Source: Deltaproteobacteria bacterium (GTDB lineage: Bacteria > Desulfobacterota > Binatia > UBA9968). From it: 7,932 nt of DNA. Position numbers and translations under genes: made by a program. Under the pieces are notes generated by a model. It was not told where the DNA came from, made no database searches, and was given only the letters and a program-made list of their open reading frames with translations. The stretch covers positions 1 to 7,932 of the forward strand of contig JACPFE010000301.1 in the NCBI GenBank assembly GCA_016183145.1, in the 5' to 3' direction. How positions within the stretch are numbered: position 1 is the first letter of the stretch; each line of letters starts with the position of its first letter. This document shows, piece after piece, positions 1-7,457 of this stretch.

Positions 1-495
1 CGACACGGCGGTGTGCGCTTCGGTTCAGCCGCGCTCTTCACCGTAGTGGTCGCCACCGTTCTTGCCTTGGCGCTCTTTCAGAGCCGAAAGTTTGGTTTTC
101 GCGCCGGGCTTTTCCCCTGGGCCATCGGCATTCCGACTCTGCTCTTGGCGCTCGTTCAGCTTGGCAAGGATATCCTGGGGCGCGAAAAACCCAAAGGCGC
201 CCTCGCCGCCTGGGAAGTCGCAGTTGCGGTTGCACCTAAAGTGGCCAGGCAGCGGACCATCTCGATTCTCATTTGGACCATGGGTTTCTTTATCGCCATT
301 TGGCTCCTGGGCTTTTCCTACTCGATACCGGTGGCGATGCTGCTCTATCTCAAGTTGGCGGGCAAGGAAAAATGGCCGATGACGATCGTGGTAACTTTCT
401 TCACCTGGCTTTTTGTCTACGCATTATTTGAACGGACTCTGAGCATCCCGTTCCCTGAAGGACTGCTGGTAAGTCTGATCAAAGGCGGGCAGTAA
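1..495 (+). CDS. TctB-family small membrane subunit of a tripartite tricarboxylate transporter (5' end uncertain)
   Basis: This is a small hydrophobic protein of about 160 residues, the usual size and shape of TctB, the four-helix subunit that works with the large TctA permease and the periplasmic binding protein TctC to import carboxylates. Numbered from the GTG at 13, hydrophobic segments lie at about 4-22, 32-50, 83-115 (probably two helices) and 122-138. A polar, charged loop lies at 51-82, and the end carries FPEGLL, like the Pro-rich tail seen in TctB proteins. The frame is open back to base 1 and the GTG at 13 has no visible Shine-Dalgarno, so the true start may lie upstream of the window. 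TctA and TctC are not visible; they could lie to the left. The gene ends 48 bases from the convergent hydroxylase gene, and I see no hairpin terminator between them. Family assignment rests on topology and overall resemblance rather than on a catalytic motif. Confidence 0.75.
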   Translation, partial: RHGGVRFGSAALFTVVVATVLALALFQSRKFGFRAGLFPWAIGIPTLLLALVQLGKDILGREKPKGALAAWEVAVAVAPKVARQRTISILIWTMGFFIAIWLLGFSYSIPVAMLLYLKLAGKEKWPMTIVVTFFTWLFVYALFERTLSIPFPEGLLVSLIKGGQ

Positions 496-543
496 CTCGC
501 ACGGGGCCAAAATCTACGCGGAATTCGACGGAGTGACGAGAAA

Positions 544-2865
544 TCATCTTGGCGACGCCGCCCGCAGGGCGCGCCACACCTTTTCCGGCGTCAGCGGTAG
601 ATCGTAGAAGCGCAAGCCCGTAGCTCGGCAGACCGCGTTGCCGATGGCCGGCGCCACCGGCAACAAGCCGCCCTCGCCGGTGCCCTTGGAGCCGAAGGGA
701 CCGGGGCCATTGTGATTCTCAATGAGAATAGACTCGAAATGTTTCGGCAAGTGGCCAAAGCCGGGCACGCGGTAATCGACGAGATTCGGATTCAATAACT
801 GCCCATCCTTGTAGATCATCTCTTCGAGCAGGCTATGGCCGATGGCGTTCATCACGGCGCCTTCGTCTTGTCCCTCGCAGAGAACCGGATGGATCGCCTG
901 GCCCACATCCGCCAACGACACGTAGTTAATCAACTGGATCTCGCCGCTCTCTCGATCGATTTCCACTTCGGCGCCGCCCCAACTGATCTCCCAGAACGTC
1001 GTCGGCGAACCAAGGGCGGCCTTCTTGGTCTTTATGTCCTGATACATGCCGCGCCCGACCAGCTCGCCGCCCTTGGAAAGGAAAATCCTATGAATGAGCT
1101 TTTCATAGGACAGCGACTGTCCTTTGGCGCCGTGAAGCGCTCTTGGTGAGCCCTGTCGTACCGTTCCACCGCTTAGCAAAAGACGTTCCGGTTTCGTTCC
1201 GAGGGCTTTCGCCGCGTGGCGCAGCAGTTGGCGCTTGAGATCCTGCGCCGCCCGCTGCACCGCCAGACCCATCACCACCGTCGAGCTGCTGGCGTTGGTG
1301 TTGACGTCGTAGGGCGTCACGTCGGTATCGAGCTCGGCCACCGTCACTCTGGTCAACGGCACTCCTAATTCCTCGGCCACGATCTGGCTCAAGGCCGTGC
1401 GCGCGCCTTGACCGATTTCGACGGTGCCGGTGAGCAACGTGACGCTGCCGTCGGCGTTCATCTTCACCGCCGCGGTGGCGACTTTGTAGGTCCCGCCGCC
1501 GTCCTTCATGCAGCAGGCTAGTCCCTTGCCGCGGTTGGGCCTAGACGGCTTTTTCCCCCAGCCGATCGCTTTGGCGGCGCGCAGCAACCCCGCTTTGAGA
1601 TCGCAATCCACCGGCGTGTCGCCGGGCGTGTAGAGCTCGCCCTTTCTCAGCAGATTCTTGAGGCGAAATTCCAGCGGATCGAGACCCATTTTTTCCGCGA
1701 TGATGTCCATCTGCGATTCATAGGCCCAGGTCACTTGCAGGGTGCCAAAGCCGCGGTACGCGCCCGCCGGAACGGTATTGGTGTAAACCGTGAATGCGTC
1801 GGTCTTCATATGGGGAAAGCGGTACGGGCCGAAACAGCGGTAGCCGGCCTTCTGCGTCACCCGCGGCCCCGCGTCGGCGTAGGCGCCGGTTTCCACATGG
1901 ATGACGCATTGGCGCGCCACGAGTTTTCCCTCTTTGCTCACGCCGGTTTTGATCCAAACCCGGGCGGGGTGGCGCGTCACGGTCCTGAAGCTCTCCTCGA
2001 TGGTATTGGCGAGGCGCACGGGCCGGCGCGCCTTCCAAGATAACGCGGCCGCCAGCGGCTCGTTCTTGACCGCGAGCTTCCCGCCGTATCCGCCTCCCAC
2101 ATACGGAACGATGATCCTGATTTTATTGAGCGGCAGATGAAAGATGTCGGCGAGATGTTCGCGCAGCGTGAAGGGTTCCTGGGTGCCGGTCCACAGCGTG
2201 ATGCGATCGCCCTCGACCTGCGCGACGGTGGCGTGGGGCTCCATGGAAAAATGCTGCACCCGCGGAAAGGTGAAGGTATCCTCGAAAACATGGTCCGCCT
2301 TTTTAAAACCCTCGTCCACATCGCCCTTGCTGTAACTGAAACGATAGCACAGGTTGGTGCCGCCAAATTCTTTGGGCGCTTCGTAGTGCTGCCCCATCAT
2401 TTCGCCACCGCTGGACGCGGCGTCGTGCACCAACGGCGCGCCCGGCGCCAGCGCTTCGTCAATAGACGTCACCGCCGGCAACTCATCGTATTCCACTTCG
2501 ATCAACCCCAAGGCCTCCTCCGCCGTGGCCTCGTCCAGCGCCGCCACCGCCGCCACCGGATCGCCGGCGTAGCGGACCTTATCGACGGCGACGATGGTCT
2601 GGTCTTTGTATGCCGCGCCGAACATGCCGAGCCGTTTTTGATCTTCGCGCGTGATCACGGCGAAGACACCGGGGAGCTTTTCCGCCCTGCCGGCGTCGAC
2701 TCGCTTCAAGCGGGCGTGCGCGTAGGGACTGCGCAGCACCCTGCCATGGGTCAATCCCGGCAGTTCGACGTCGACGGTATAGATGGCCTTGCCGGTGACT
2801 TTCTCTTTGGCATCGACCCGCGGCTCCGCCCGCCCGATCACTTTATAAGCCCGTGAATGTTTCAT
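544..2865 (-). CDS. Xanthine dehydrogenase/CO dehydrogenase-family molybdopterin-binding large subunit
   Basis: This is a 773-residue large subunit of the molybdenum hydroxylase family, which holds the Mo-molybdopterin cytosine dinucleotide cofactor and hydroxylates a substrate carbon using water. The N-terminal 'a/b hammerhead' domain covers about 18-130, including GKAIYT, LRSPYAHA and VRYAGDPVAAV. The cofactor-binding part follows with GGGYGGK (257-263), GAYRGFG (368-374), VEIGQG (482-487) and GTGEGG (728-733). Glu731 is the expected catalytic base. The active-site loop is GAYRGFG rather than the Cys-containing AYxCSFR loop of true CO dehydrogenase (CoxL), so CO oxidation is unlikely; the real substrate cannot be read from sequence. 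No signal peptide is visible. The ATG overlaps the stop of the preceding nucleotidyltransferase gene (ATGA), and GAGG sits 7 bases upstream of it. No FAD or [2Fe-2S] subunit gene adjoins it, which is unusual for this family. The length is normal and all motifs are intact. Confidence 0.93.
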   Translation of the reverse strand: MKHSRAYKVIGRAEPRVDAKEKVTGKAIYTVDVELPGLTHGRVLRSPYAHARLKRVDAGRAEKLPGVFAVITREDQKRLGMFGAAYKDQTIVAVDKVRYAGDPVAAVAALDEATAEEALGLIEVEYDELPAVTSIDEALAPGAPLVHDAASSGGEMMGQHYEAPKEFGGTNLCYRFSYSKGDVDEGFKKADHVFEDTFTFPRVQHFSMEPHATVAQVEGDRITLWTGTQEPFTLREHLADIFHLPLNKIRIIVPYVGGGYGGKLAVKNEPLAAALSWKARRPVRLANTIEESFRTVTRHPARVWIKTGVSKEGKLVARQCVIHVETGAYADAGPRVTQKAGYRCFGPYRFPHMKTDAFTVYTNTVPAGAYRGFGTLQVTWAYESQMDIIAEKMGLDPLEFRLKNLLRKGELYTPGDTPVDCDLKAGLLRAAKAIGWGKKPSRPNRGKGLACCMKDGGGTYKVATAAVKMNADGSVTLLTGTVEIGQGARTALSQIVAEELGVPLTRVTVAELDTDVTPYDVNTNASSSTVVMGLAVQRAAQDLKRQLLRHAAKALGTKPERLLLSGGTVRQGSPRALHGAKGQSLSYEKLIHRIFLSKGGELVGRGMYQDIKTKKAALGSPTTFWEISWGGAEVEIDRESGEIQLINYVSLADVGQAIHPVLCEGQDEGAVMNAIGHSLLEEMIYKDGQLLNPNLVDYRVPGFGHLPKHFESILIENHNGPGPFGSKGTGEGGLLPVAPAIGNAVCRATGLRFYDLPLTPEKVWRALRAASPR

Positions 2866-4181
2866 CGCTTAACCTCGTTGCCGTAACGTTGAGCGACCCA
2901 TGCCAGCGCTTGTTCCCGGCTGCTGAGCTCCCCGCCGAGCTGCGCCTCTTCGACCTGCTTGAGAATTTCGCCGAAACCCGGTCCGGGCAAAAATCCCAGT
3001 GCGAGCAAATCCCGCCCGCGCAGGAGCGGCGCCGGGTGAATTCCTTCCTCTTTGAATTCTTCGAGCTTCTGCTTGCAGAAACGATAATACTGGAGATCGC
3101 CGTTGGAAGACAGCGCGTCGATTCGAGTAAGCTCCAAAAGCTCGTCGATTCCCTCTTCGCCGAGAAAGCGTTTGAGCGTGCTCAGGCGCATGTTCGGGGC
3201 CTGGGTGTGGCGCAGGTGGTTGCGCACCAGGTAGCCGACGCGCTCCCACGTCGCCCGGCTGCGCTTCAAGCGTTTCATGATCTCTTCAGCCATTGCGGCG
3301 CCTTTTTCCGTATGGCCGTAAAAAGTCAGCCGCTCGCCCTCGCGCTGGAGACAAGGCGGTTTACCGACGTCGTGGAGCAGGCAGCCGTAGGCCAGCGTCT
3401 CCGCCGGCGCTTGCAATTGGCTCAACAGCAGCATCGTATGCGTGAACACGTCGCCCTCCGGGTGATAGTCGGGACTTTGCTCGACGCCCTTCATGGCGGC
3501 GATCTCGGGCACGATTTGCGCCAGCAACCCGGTGGCGTCCAGCAATTCAAAACCTTTGCGCGCGCCGCCTTCGGTGAGAATCCGGGTGATCTCCTCGCCG
3601 ATCCGCTCCCAGGAAATCTGGCCGACGGTCGGAGCCAGCGAGCCAATGGCCGCGAGCGTTGTCTGTTCGATGGTAAAATCCAGACTGGCGGCGAAGCGCA
3701 CCGCCCGCACCATGCGCAGCCGGTCTTCGGCGAAGCGCTCCAGGGCATTGCCGATGGCGCGAACCGAGCGCCGCTCGAGATCCTTTTTCCCTTCGACCAG
3801 ATCGATAACGCGATCCTCGACGGGGTCGTAAACCATTCCATTGATAGTGAAGTCACGGCGCAGGATATCTTCCTTGAGGCTGCCGTAGCGCACCTCACTC
3901 GGGTGCCGTCCGTCCAAGTAGGGCCCGTCATAACGAAAGGTCGCGACTTCGAACGGCTCGCCGTCGACGACGACCAGCATGACGCCGAACTGCGCGCCGA
4001 CGGGAACGGTCTGAGGAAAAATCTCGGCAATCGCGTCGGGCTTGGCGCTGGTGGTGATGTCGTAGTCCTGGGGCGTCTTGTTAAGCAGCATATCGCGCAC
4101 GCACCCGCCCGCGAGATAACTCTCGTGGCCCTGCTCGCGCAGGCACTTGATGATGGCGGTGGCTTTGTCGAGCGACGACAT
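2862..4181 (-). CDS. cca: CCA tRNA nucleotidyltransferase (class II) with HD domain
   Basis: The gene encodes 439 residues of a class II nucleotidyltransferase that adds or repairs the 3' CCA end of tRNA. Visible motifs are GGCVRD (25-30) with the catalytic pair Asp39 and Asp41 in DYD, RRDFTING (108-115), and EDRLRMVRAVRF (152-163), which is the conserved helix after the head domain. A C-terminal HD phosphohydrolase domain follows, with LLHDVGKP (268-275; His270-Asp271), His248, GHTEKG (289-294) and Asp355. The reading frame extends to a TTG at 4241, but I chose the ATG at 4181 because GGGAG lies 7 bases upstream and homology begins right after it. The stop codon shares bases with the start of the molybdenum hydroxylase gene. 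A CC-adding-only, A-adding-only or poly(A) polymerase role cannot be excluded, because these relatives share the motifs. The HD domain points to a full CCA-adding enzyme with extra phosphatase or phosphodiesterase activity. Confidence 0.93.
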   Translation of the reverse strand: MSSLDKATAIIKCLREQGHESYLAGGCVRDMLLNKTPQDYDITTSAKPDAIAEIFPQTVPVGAQFGVMLVVVDGEPFEVATFRYDGPYLDGRHPSEVRYGSLKEDILRRDFTINGMVYDPVEDRVIDLVEGKKDLERRSVRAIGNALERFAEDRLRMVRAVRFAASLDFTIEQTTLAAIGSLAPTVGQISWERIGEEITRILTEGGARKGFELLDATGLLAQIVPEIAAMKGVEQSPDYHPEGDVFTHTMLLLSQLQAPAETLAYGCLLHDVGKPPCLQREGERLTFYGHTEKGAAMAEEIMKRLKRSRATWERVGYLVRNHLRHTQAPNMRLSTLKRFLGEEGIDELLELTRIDALSSNGDLQYYRFCKQKLEEFKEEGIHPAPLLRGRDLLALGFLPGPGFGEILKQVEEAQLGGELSSREQALAWVAQRYGNEVKR

Positions 4182-4188
4182 GGATCGA

Positions 4189-4193
4189 CTCCC
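4189..4193 (-). promoter_or_regulatory. Shine-Dalgarno that sets the start of the CCA nucleotidyltransferase
   Basis: Read on the minus strand this is GGGAG, ending 7 bases before the ATG at 4181. The longer reading frame, starting with TTG at 4241, has no comparable site, so this motif decides in favour of the shorter protein. A TACAAT hexamer at 4205-4200 lies just upstream but lacks a good -35 partner, so I do not call a promoter. Confidence 0.6.
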
Positions 4194-4266
4194 GGAGGCA
4201 TTGTATTCGGGAACGGGCTCGACTGGAAGAGAGATTTGCAAACGGGACCTTCAGATTTCCGAGCGT

Positions 4267-4347
4267 TTCACCACGGAGACGCTGAGGGCGCCGAGTAAAA
4301 TTTCGAAATTCGAATTTTCTTTGTGATCTTGGTGCCTCTGCGGTGAA
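4267..4347. repeat. 81-base inverted-repeat element, probably a dispersed intergenic repeat
   Basis: The left arm begins TTCACCACGGAGACGCTGAG at 4267 and the right arm ends CCTCTGCGGTGAA at 4347. Folding 4267-4295 against 4347-4319 gives 18 Watson-Crick and 7 G-U pairs out of 29 when read as plus-strand RNA. After a one-base bulge at 4296, AAAATTT (4297-4303) pairs with GAATTTT (4312-4318), leaving an 8-base loop. The minus-strand RNA keeps 20 of the 29 outer pairs. Elements with a TTCACCACGGAG-type end are, as I recall, common between genes in many uncultured soil and deltaproteobacterial-type genomes; copy number cannot be judged here because only one copy is in the window. It lies between the response regulator and the CCA nucleotidyltransferase and could affect their joint transcript. 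It encodes no credible protein. Confidence 0.7.
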
Positions 4348-4351
4348 TTCC

Positions 4352-4372
4352 CTTTCGCAGTAAAACCGAAAG
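4352..4372 (-). terminator. Small hairpin just after the response regulator; weak terminator candidate
   Basis: CTTTCG (4352-4357) and CGAAAG (4367-4372) form a six-base-pair stem around a nine-base loop. The hairpin lies 10 bases beyond the TAA stop of the response regulator in the direction of transcription. No T-run follows it on the minus strand, so it is not a classical intrinsic terminator. Together with the larger inverted repeat next to it, it could slow or end transcription, or protect the 3' end of the upstream message. Confidence 0.25.
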
Positions 4373-4382
4373 TGAACTATGA

Positions 4383-4763
4383 TTACAATGCGCCGTTGCC
4401 GGGAAGAATAAACTCGCGCAATTTGACTTGCAGCTCCTGAAAGGTGAACGGCTTGACGATGTAGCCGTTGCAGCCGGCGTCGAGACAAGTTTTCAGATCG
4501 GCAGTGCGAAACAGGGCGGTGGCGGCCAAAATCGGAATATCCTTGGTCTCGGGGTGGGCGCGTAGCTGCCGCACCGCCTCCCGGCCATCCATCCCCGGCA
4601 TCATGACATCCATCAGGATCAGATCGGGCTTCTCGGCGATGGCTTTTTCAACACCCTCCTTGGCCAGTTTCGCCGTTATCGGCACAAACCCCGTGAGTTC
4701 GATCTGCCAGGCCAAAAGCTCGCGCATATCCGCGTGATCTTCGACAATGAGAATTTTCTTCAT
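4383..4763 (-). CDS. Single-domain response regulator (CheY-like receiver)
   Basis: The protein has 126 residues and consists of one receiver domain with no output domain. The canonical residues are present: acidic pair Glu8-Asp9, phosphoacceptor Asp52 in LMDVMMPGMDG, Thr82 in AATAL, and Lys104 in VKPF. It should therefore accept phosphate from a histidine kinase and act through protein contacts, as CheY, DivK and similar proteins do. No kinase, phosphatase or chemotaxis gene is in the window, so its partner is unknown. The ATG at 4763 has AAAGG six bases upstream. It starts 35 bases after the stop of the inactive M16 subunit and probably shares its transcript; a 201-base gap holding an inverted repeat separates it from the next gene. 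All catalytic residues are intact, so it is unlikely to be a pseudo-receiver. Confidence 0.92.
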   Translation of the reverse strand: MKKILIVEDHADMRELLAWQIELTGFVPITAKLAKEGVEKAIAEKPDLILMDVMMPGMDGREAVRQLRAHPETKDIPILAATALFRTADLKTCLDAGCNGYIVKPFTFQELQVKLREFILPGNGAL

Positions 4764-4798
4764 GAAATACCTTTCTACGCCGGCGGAACTCCATCCGC

Positions 4799-6118
4799 TT
4801 ATTTTTCGCCGATCTTCTGCAAATTTCCGACGATGACCGTGATCAGTCTTTCCGGTTGCAAATACTGCCTGTCGCGAGTGATCCGGCGAATGAGATCGGG
4901 ATAACGGTCCGGATATTCCAGGCCAAGCTGAAAATATTCGACCTGAGCCAAAAAGCTCGCCACCTTACGATTGGTGTCTAGGCGCAACGGGAAACTGCCG
5001 GTTAGATAATCCTTGGCGTCGCTCAGTTCCTCCTCGCTCACGGGCTGCTCACGGATGCGGCGAATCTCCTCTTTGGCGATGCGGATCGCTTCCTGGGCGG
5101 TCTCGTTTTTGGTTTGCATCACGAGTTGAAACTCCCCGCGCCTTCGTTCAGCGCTGAAGTAGCTGTAGACCGAATAGGCCAGCCCCTTCTCGTTGCGAAT
5201 CGAATCTATCACCCGGGAAGAAAAACCGCCGCCGCCCAAAATGTAGTTCATCACCTGAACTGCATAGTAATCCGGATGCTCCCGGCCCACACCCTGATGT
5301 CCCAATATGATATTCGCTTGGGTCAGCTCCTTGTTAACCCGGATCACCTGCGCCGGGCCATGCGTCGAAGGAACCAGAGGGCCGCCGCTCGGCTCACCCT
5401 TTTTCCAAGAACGGAAGGCCTGATTGAGCGCTAGCGTCATCTCATCATGGGAAATATCTCCAACCACCGATAGAATCGCCCGGTTGGGACGGTAGGCGCG
5501 CTCGAAAAATTCCCGCAGGCTCTTCCGTTGCAACGCCCTGACGCTCGTTTCCGTTCCTTCGACGGGCCTCCCATAGGGGCTTCCCGGGTAGAGCGCGGCG
5601 GCAAAGCGCCGCTCGGCGATGTCGCCGGGCTGTTCTTCGCGCGCCTTGATCGCCGCGATCACCGCTTGCTTCTGGCGGTCGATCTCCTCCTGGGGAAGAG
5701 TCGACGAAGTCAACACCTCGGCCAAAAGTCCGAGACCGGTGGCGAGATCCTTTTTGAGCATCGTCATGCTGACGCTCGCCGTATCCTCGCCGCAACCCGC
5801 CGATAGACTGGCGCCGATAAAATCCAGGGTGTCACTGATTTGCAGCGCCGAGCGCCGCTTGGTGCCGTAGGTAAGAAGCCTGGCGGTAAGATTCGCGAGC
5901 CCCTCCTGACCGGCGGTGTCATAGCGCGACCCCGCATCGGTCAACAGCTCGATAGAAACCATCGGCAGGGCTCTTTGCTCGGAGGTCAAAAGAACCATGC
6001 CATTGCCCAACACGGAGCGCTTGGGCGTGACCCCGGCTTGCAGCGGCGCGGCGAGCGTTATCGTCAAGCAGAGGCTCGCAAGAGCCCGAACGATTTTTCT
6101 ACATGCGACTAAGCTCAT
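4799..6118 (-). CDS. M16-family peptidase subunit lacking the zinc site (R/Y-type partner), secreted
   Basis: The 439-residue protein has the two-lobed M16 fold seen in PqqL/PqqG-like proteins and the mitochondrial processing peptidase. An N-terminal signal peptide is visible: basic start, hydrophobic stretch at about 11-24, and a likely cleavage after LQA (26-28). Where an active M16 has HxxEH, this one reads GLANLTARLL, so the two His and the Glu are replaced by Asn76, Arg80 and Ala79, and zinc binding is lost. The second half keeps GGGGFSSR (295-302) and an Arg308-Tyr315 pair with the seven-residue spacing of the R/Y substrate-binding pair. It begins 6 bases after the stop of the zinc-bearing M16 gene, with no clear Shine-Dalgarno, so its translation is probably coupled to that gene. 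I infer that it is the non-catalytic partner of a heterodimer in the periplasm or outer envelope. Confidence 0.9.
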   Translation of the reverse strand: MSLVACRKIVRALASLCLTITLAAPLQAGVTPKRSVLGNGMVLLTSEQRALPMVSIELLTDAGSRYDTAGQEGLANLTARLLTYGTKRRSALQISDTLDFIGASLSAGCGEDTASVSMTMLKKDLATGLGLLAEVLTSSTLPQEEIDRQKQAVIAAIKAREEQPGDIAERRFAAALYPGSPYGRPVEGTETSVRALQRKSLREFFERAYRPNRAILSVVGDISHDEMTLALNQAFRSWKKGEPSGGPLVPSTHGPAQVIRVNKELTQANIILGHQGVGREHPDYYAVQVMNYILGGGGFSSRVIDSIRNEKGLAYSVYSYFSAERRRGEFQLVMQTKNETAQEAIRIAKEEIRRIREQPVSEEELSDAKDYLTGSFPLRLDTNRKVASFLAQVEYFQLGLEYPDRYPDLIRRITRDRQYLQPERLITVIVGNLQKIGEK

Positions 6119-6124
6119 GACGGA

Positions 6125-7450
6125 TTATTGGCTTTTTTCTTTGGTGGGAATCAACACCCCGACGGTTCTCCGGTCGCGATCAAGATACTGTCTGGCCACG
6201 CGCCGGATATCTTCGCGGGTCACCCGCCGGATGCCGTCGAGATAGGCGTCCATCATGCGCCAGCCGGCGGCGGCTTCGTAGTAGCCGATCTTCATCGCCT
6301 GGCCGAAGATCGAATCCTGGGCGTAGATGTATGACGACTCAATCTGATTCTTGGCCTTTTGCAGCTCGCGCTCGCTGATCAATTCCGACTTGATTTTTTC
6401 CAGCAGGGCGTCTATTTCGCGCTCAACCTTCGCCGGCTCCTTGCCCGGCATCAACTGGGCAGTGACGCTGAAGCCGGTCGGGTCGATGGACACGCCGCTG
6501 TAGTCCGCGTCGATATTGCGCGCGATCCGCTTTTGATAGACCAGCTCGTGATAGAGCCGGGAACTGCGGCCCCCGGCTAGGACCACCGACAAGAGATCCA
6601 AAGCGTAATTGTCCGGGCTCTTGAGATTCGGCGCATGGTAGTACATCAGGATAAACGGCAGCTCCGCTTCTTTCTTGAGGATCACCCGACGCTCGCCGCG
6701 CTGCGGCGGCTCTTCGACGCGCACCTTGGGCGGCTCGGCGCCGCGCGGAATTTTCTCGAACGCGGACTTGATCTTGGCTAAAATCTCCTCCGTGGAAAAA
6801 TCGCCGGTGACGACCACGTAGGCATTGTTCGGCGCGTAATAGAGCTTGTAGAAATCCACCAGGTCCTGGCGGCTCAAGTTTTGAATGTCATCCATCCAGC
6901 CGATGACCGGCCGGCGGTAGGGATGAACCGTGTAGGCCACCGCGCCCGCCACCTCGCTCAACGCCGACGACGGGTTATCATCGGTCCTGAGACGGCGCTC
7001 CTCTTGAATCACCTTTTTTTCCGGCTCGAAATAGGTGTCGCCCAACAGCGCGTTGGTCATGCGGTCGGCCTCGAGCTCGATCTCCACGCCGATCTTGTCG
7101 CGGCTCATGGTGGCGAAATAGACCGTCACGTCGGAACTCGTAAAGGCGTTGGAGCGCCCGCCGTTTTTCGCGATGATCCGCGAATACTCCTCCGGTTTGG
7201 TGGTGGGCGTCCCCTTGAACATCATGTGCTCGAGAAAGTGCGCCAGCCCGCTTTTTCCGTCCCTCTCGTTGCGCGCGCCGACGCGGTACCAGACTTGAAA
7301 CGTCACCGCCGGGCTCTTGTGATTTTCCAAAAGGAGAATCTTAAGCCCGTTGTCGAGAACAAACTCGCGCACGTTGGTGGCGTTGGCAGGTTTCGCGAAA
7401 GCATTCAGGAACGCGAACAAAACGAATGGCAAAGCGAGCCGGCGGAGCAT
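6125..7450 (-). CDS. Zinc-dependent M16-family peptidase, catalytic subunit, secreted
   Basis: The protein has 441 residues from the ATG at 7450 and carries the inverted zinc motif HFLEH (His71, Glu74, His75). The third ligand is expected at Glu151 in VIQEERR, 76 residues beyond His75. A signal peptide is clear: MLRR, a hydrophobic core to about residue 18, and a likely cleavage after ANA (22-24). FVLDNGLKI (30-38) and GLAHFLEHMMFKGT (68-81) are typical of the M16 N-terminal lobe. In the second lobe the R/Y pair of the partner is absent. The frame stays open to 7741, but that extension has no signal peptide at its start, overlaps the divergent UbiD gene and resembles no M16 protein, so I use 7450. 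No strong Shine-Dalgarno precedes this ATG. It probably degrades or processes peptides in the envelope together with the following subunit; the substrate is unknown. Confidence 0.93.
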   Translation of the reverse strand: MLRRLALPFVLFAFLNAFAKPANATNVREFVLDNGLKILLLENHKSPAVTFQVWYRVGARNERDGKSGLAHFLEHMMFKGTPTTKPEEYSRIIAKNGGRSNAFTSSDVTVYFATMSRDKIGVEIELEADRMTNALLGDTYFEPEKKVIQEERRLRTDDNPSSALSEVAGAVAYTVHPYRRPVIGWMDDIQNLSRQDLVDFYKLYYAPNNAYVVVTGDFSTEEILAKIKSAFEKIPRGAEPPKVRVEEPPQRGERRVILKKEAELPFILMYYHAPNLKSPDNYALDLLSVVLAGGRSSRLYHELVYQKRIARNIDADYSGVSIDPTGFSVTAQLMPGKEPAKVEREIDALLEKIKSELISERELQKAKNQIESSYIYAQDSIFGQAMKIGYYEAAAGWRMMDAYLDGIRRVTREDIRRVARQYLDRDRRTVGVLIPTKEKSQ

Positions 7451-7457
7451 TAAAATC

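Noticed and set aside
496..543. Possible bidirectional terminator between the convergent TctB and hydroxylase genes
   Set aside because: I see no stable stem or T-run in these 48 bases.
2533..2562. Short GCC/CAC-rich direct repeat inside the hydroxylase gene
   Set aside because: It encodes an ordinary Ala/Val-rich strand of the hammerhead domain (GDPVAAVAAL region), so it is explained by coding.
2137..2856. A 239-codon plus-strand open frame opposite the start of the molybdenum hydroxylase gene
   Set aside because: It is rich in Arg, His and Gly with no domain, as expected for an antisense shadow, and it lies within well-conserved coding sequence on the other strand.
4182..4241. A 20-residue extension of the CCA nucleotidyltransferase from a TTG codon
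   Set aside because: It has no ribosome site at the TTG, while the ATG at 4181 has GGGAG at good spacing and matches where the family usually begins.
2853..4298. A 481-codon plus-strand open frame covering the whole CCA nucleotidyltransferase gene
   Set aside because: It is a shadow of a GC-rich gene on the other strand. It has no recognisable domain, and its last residues come from the inverted-repeat element. The minus-strand protein has all the family motifs.
4081..4488. A 135-codon minus-strand open frame spanning the intergenic repeat
   Set aside because: Its middle is a translation of the inverted repeat (FTAEAPRSQRK-like), and its ends run out of frame through the regulator and nucleotidyltransferase genes.
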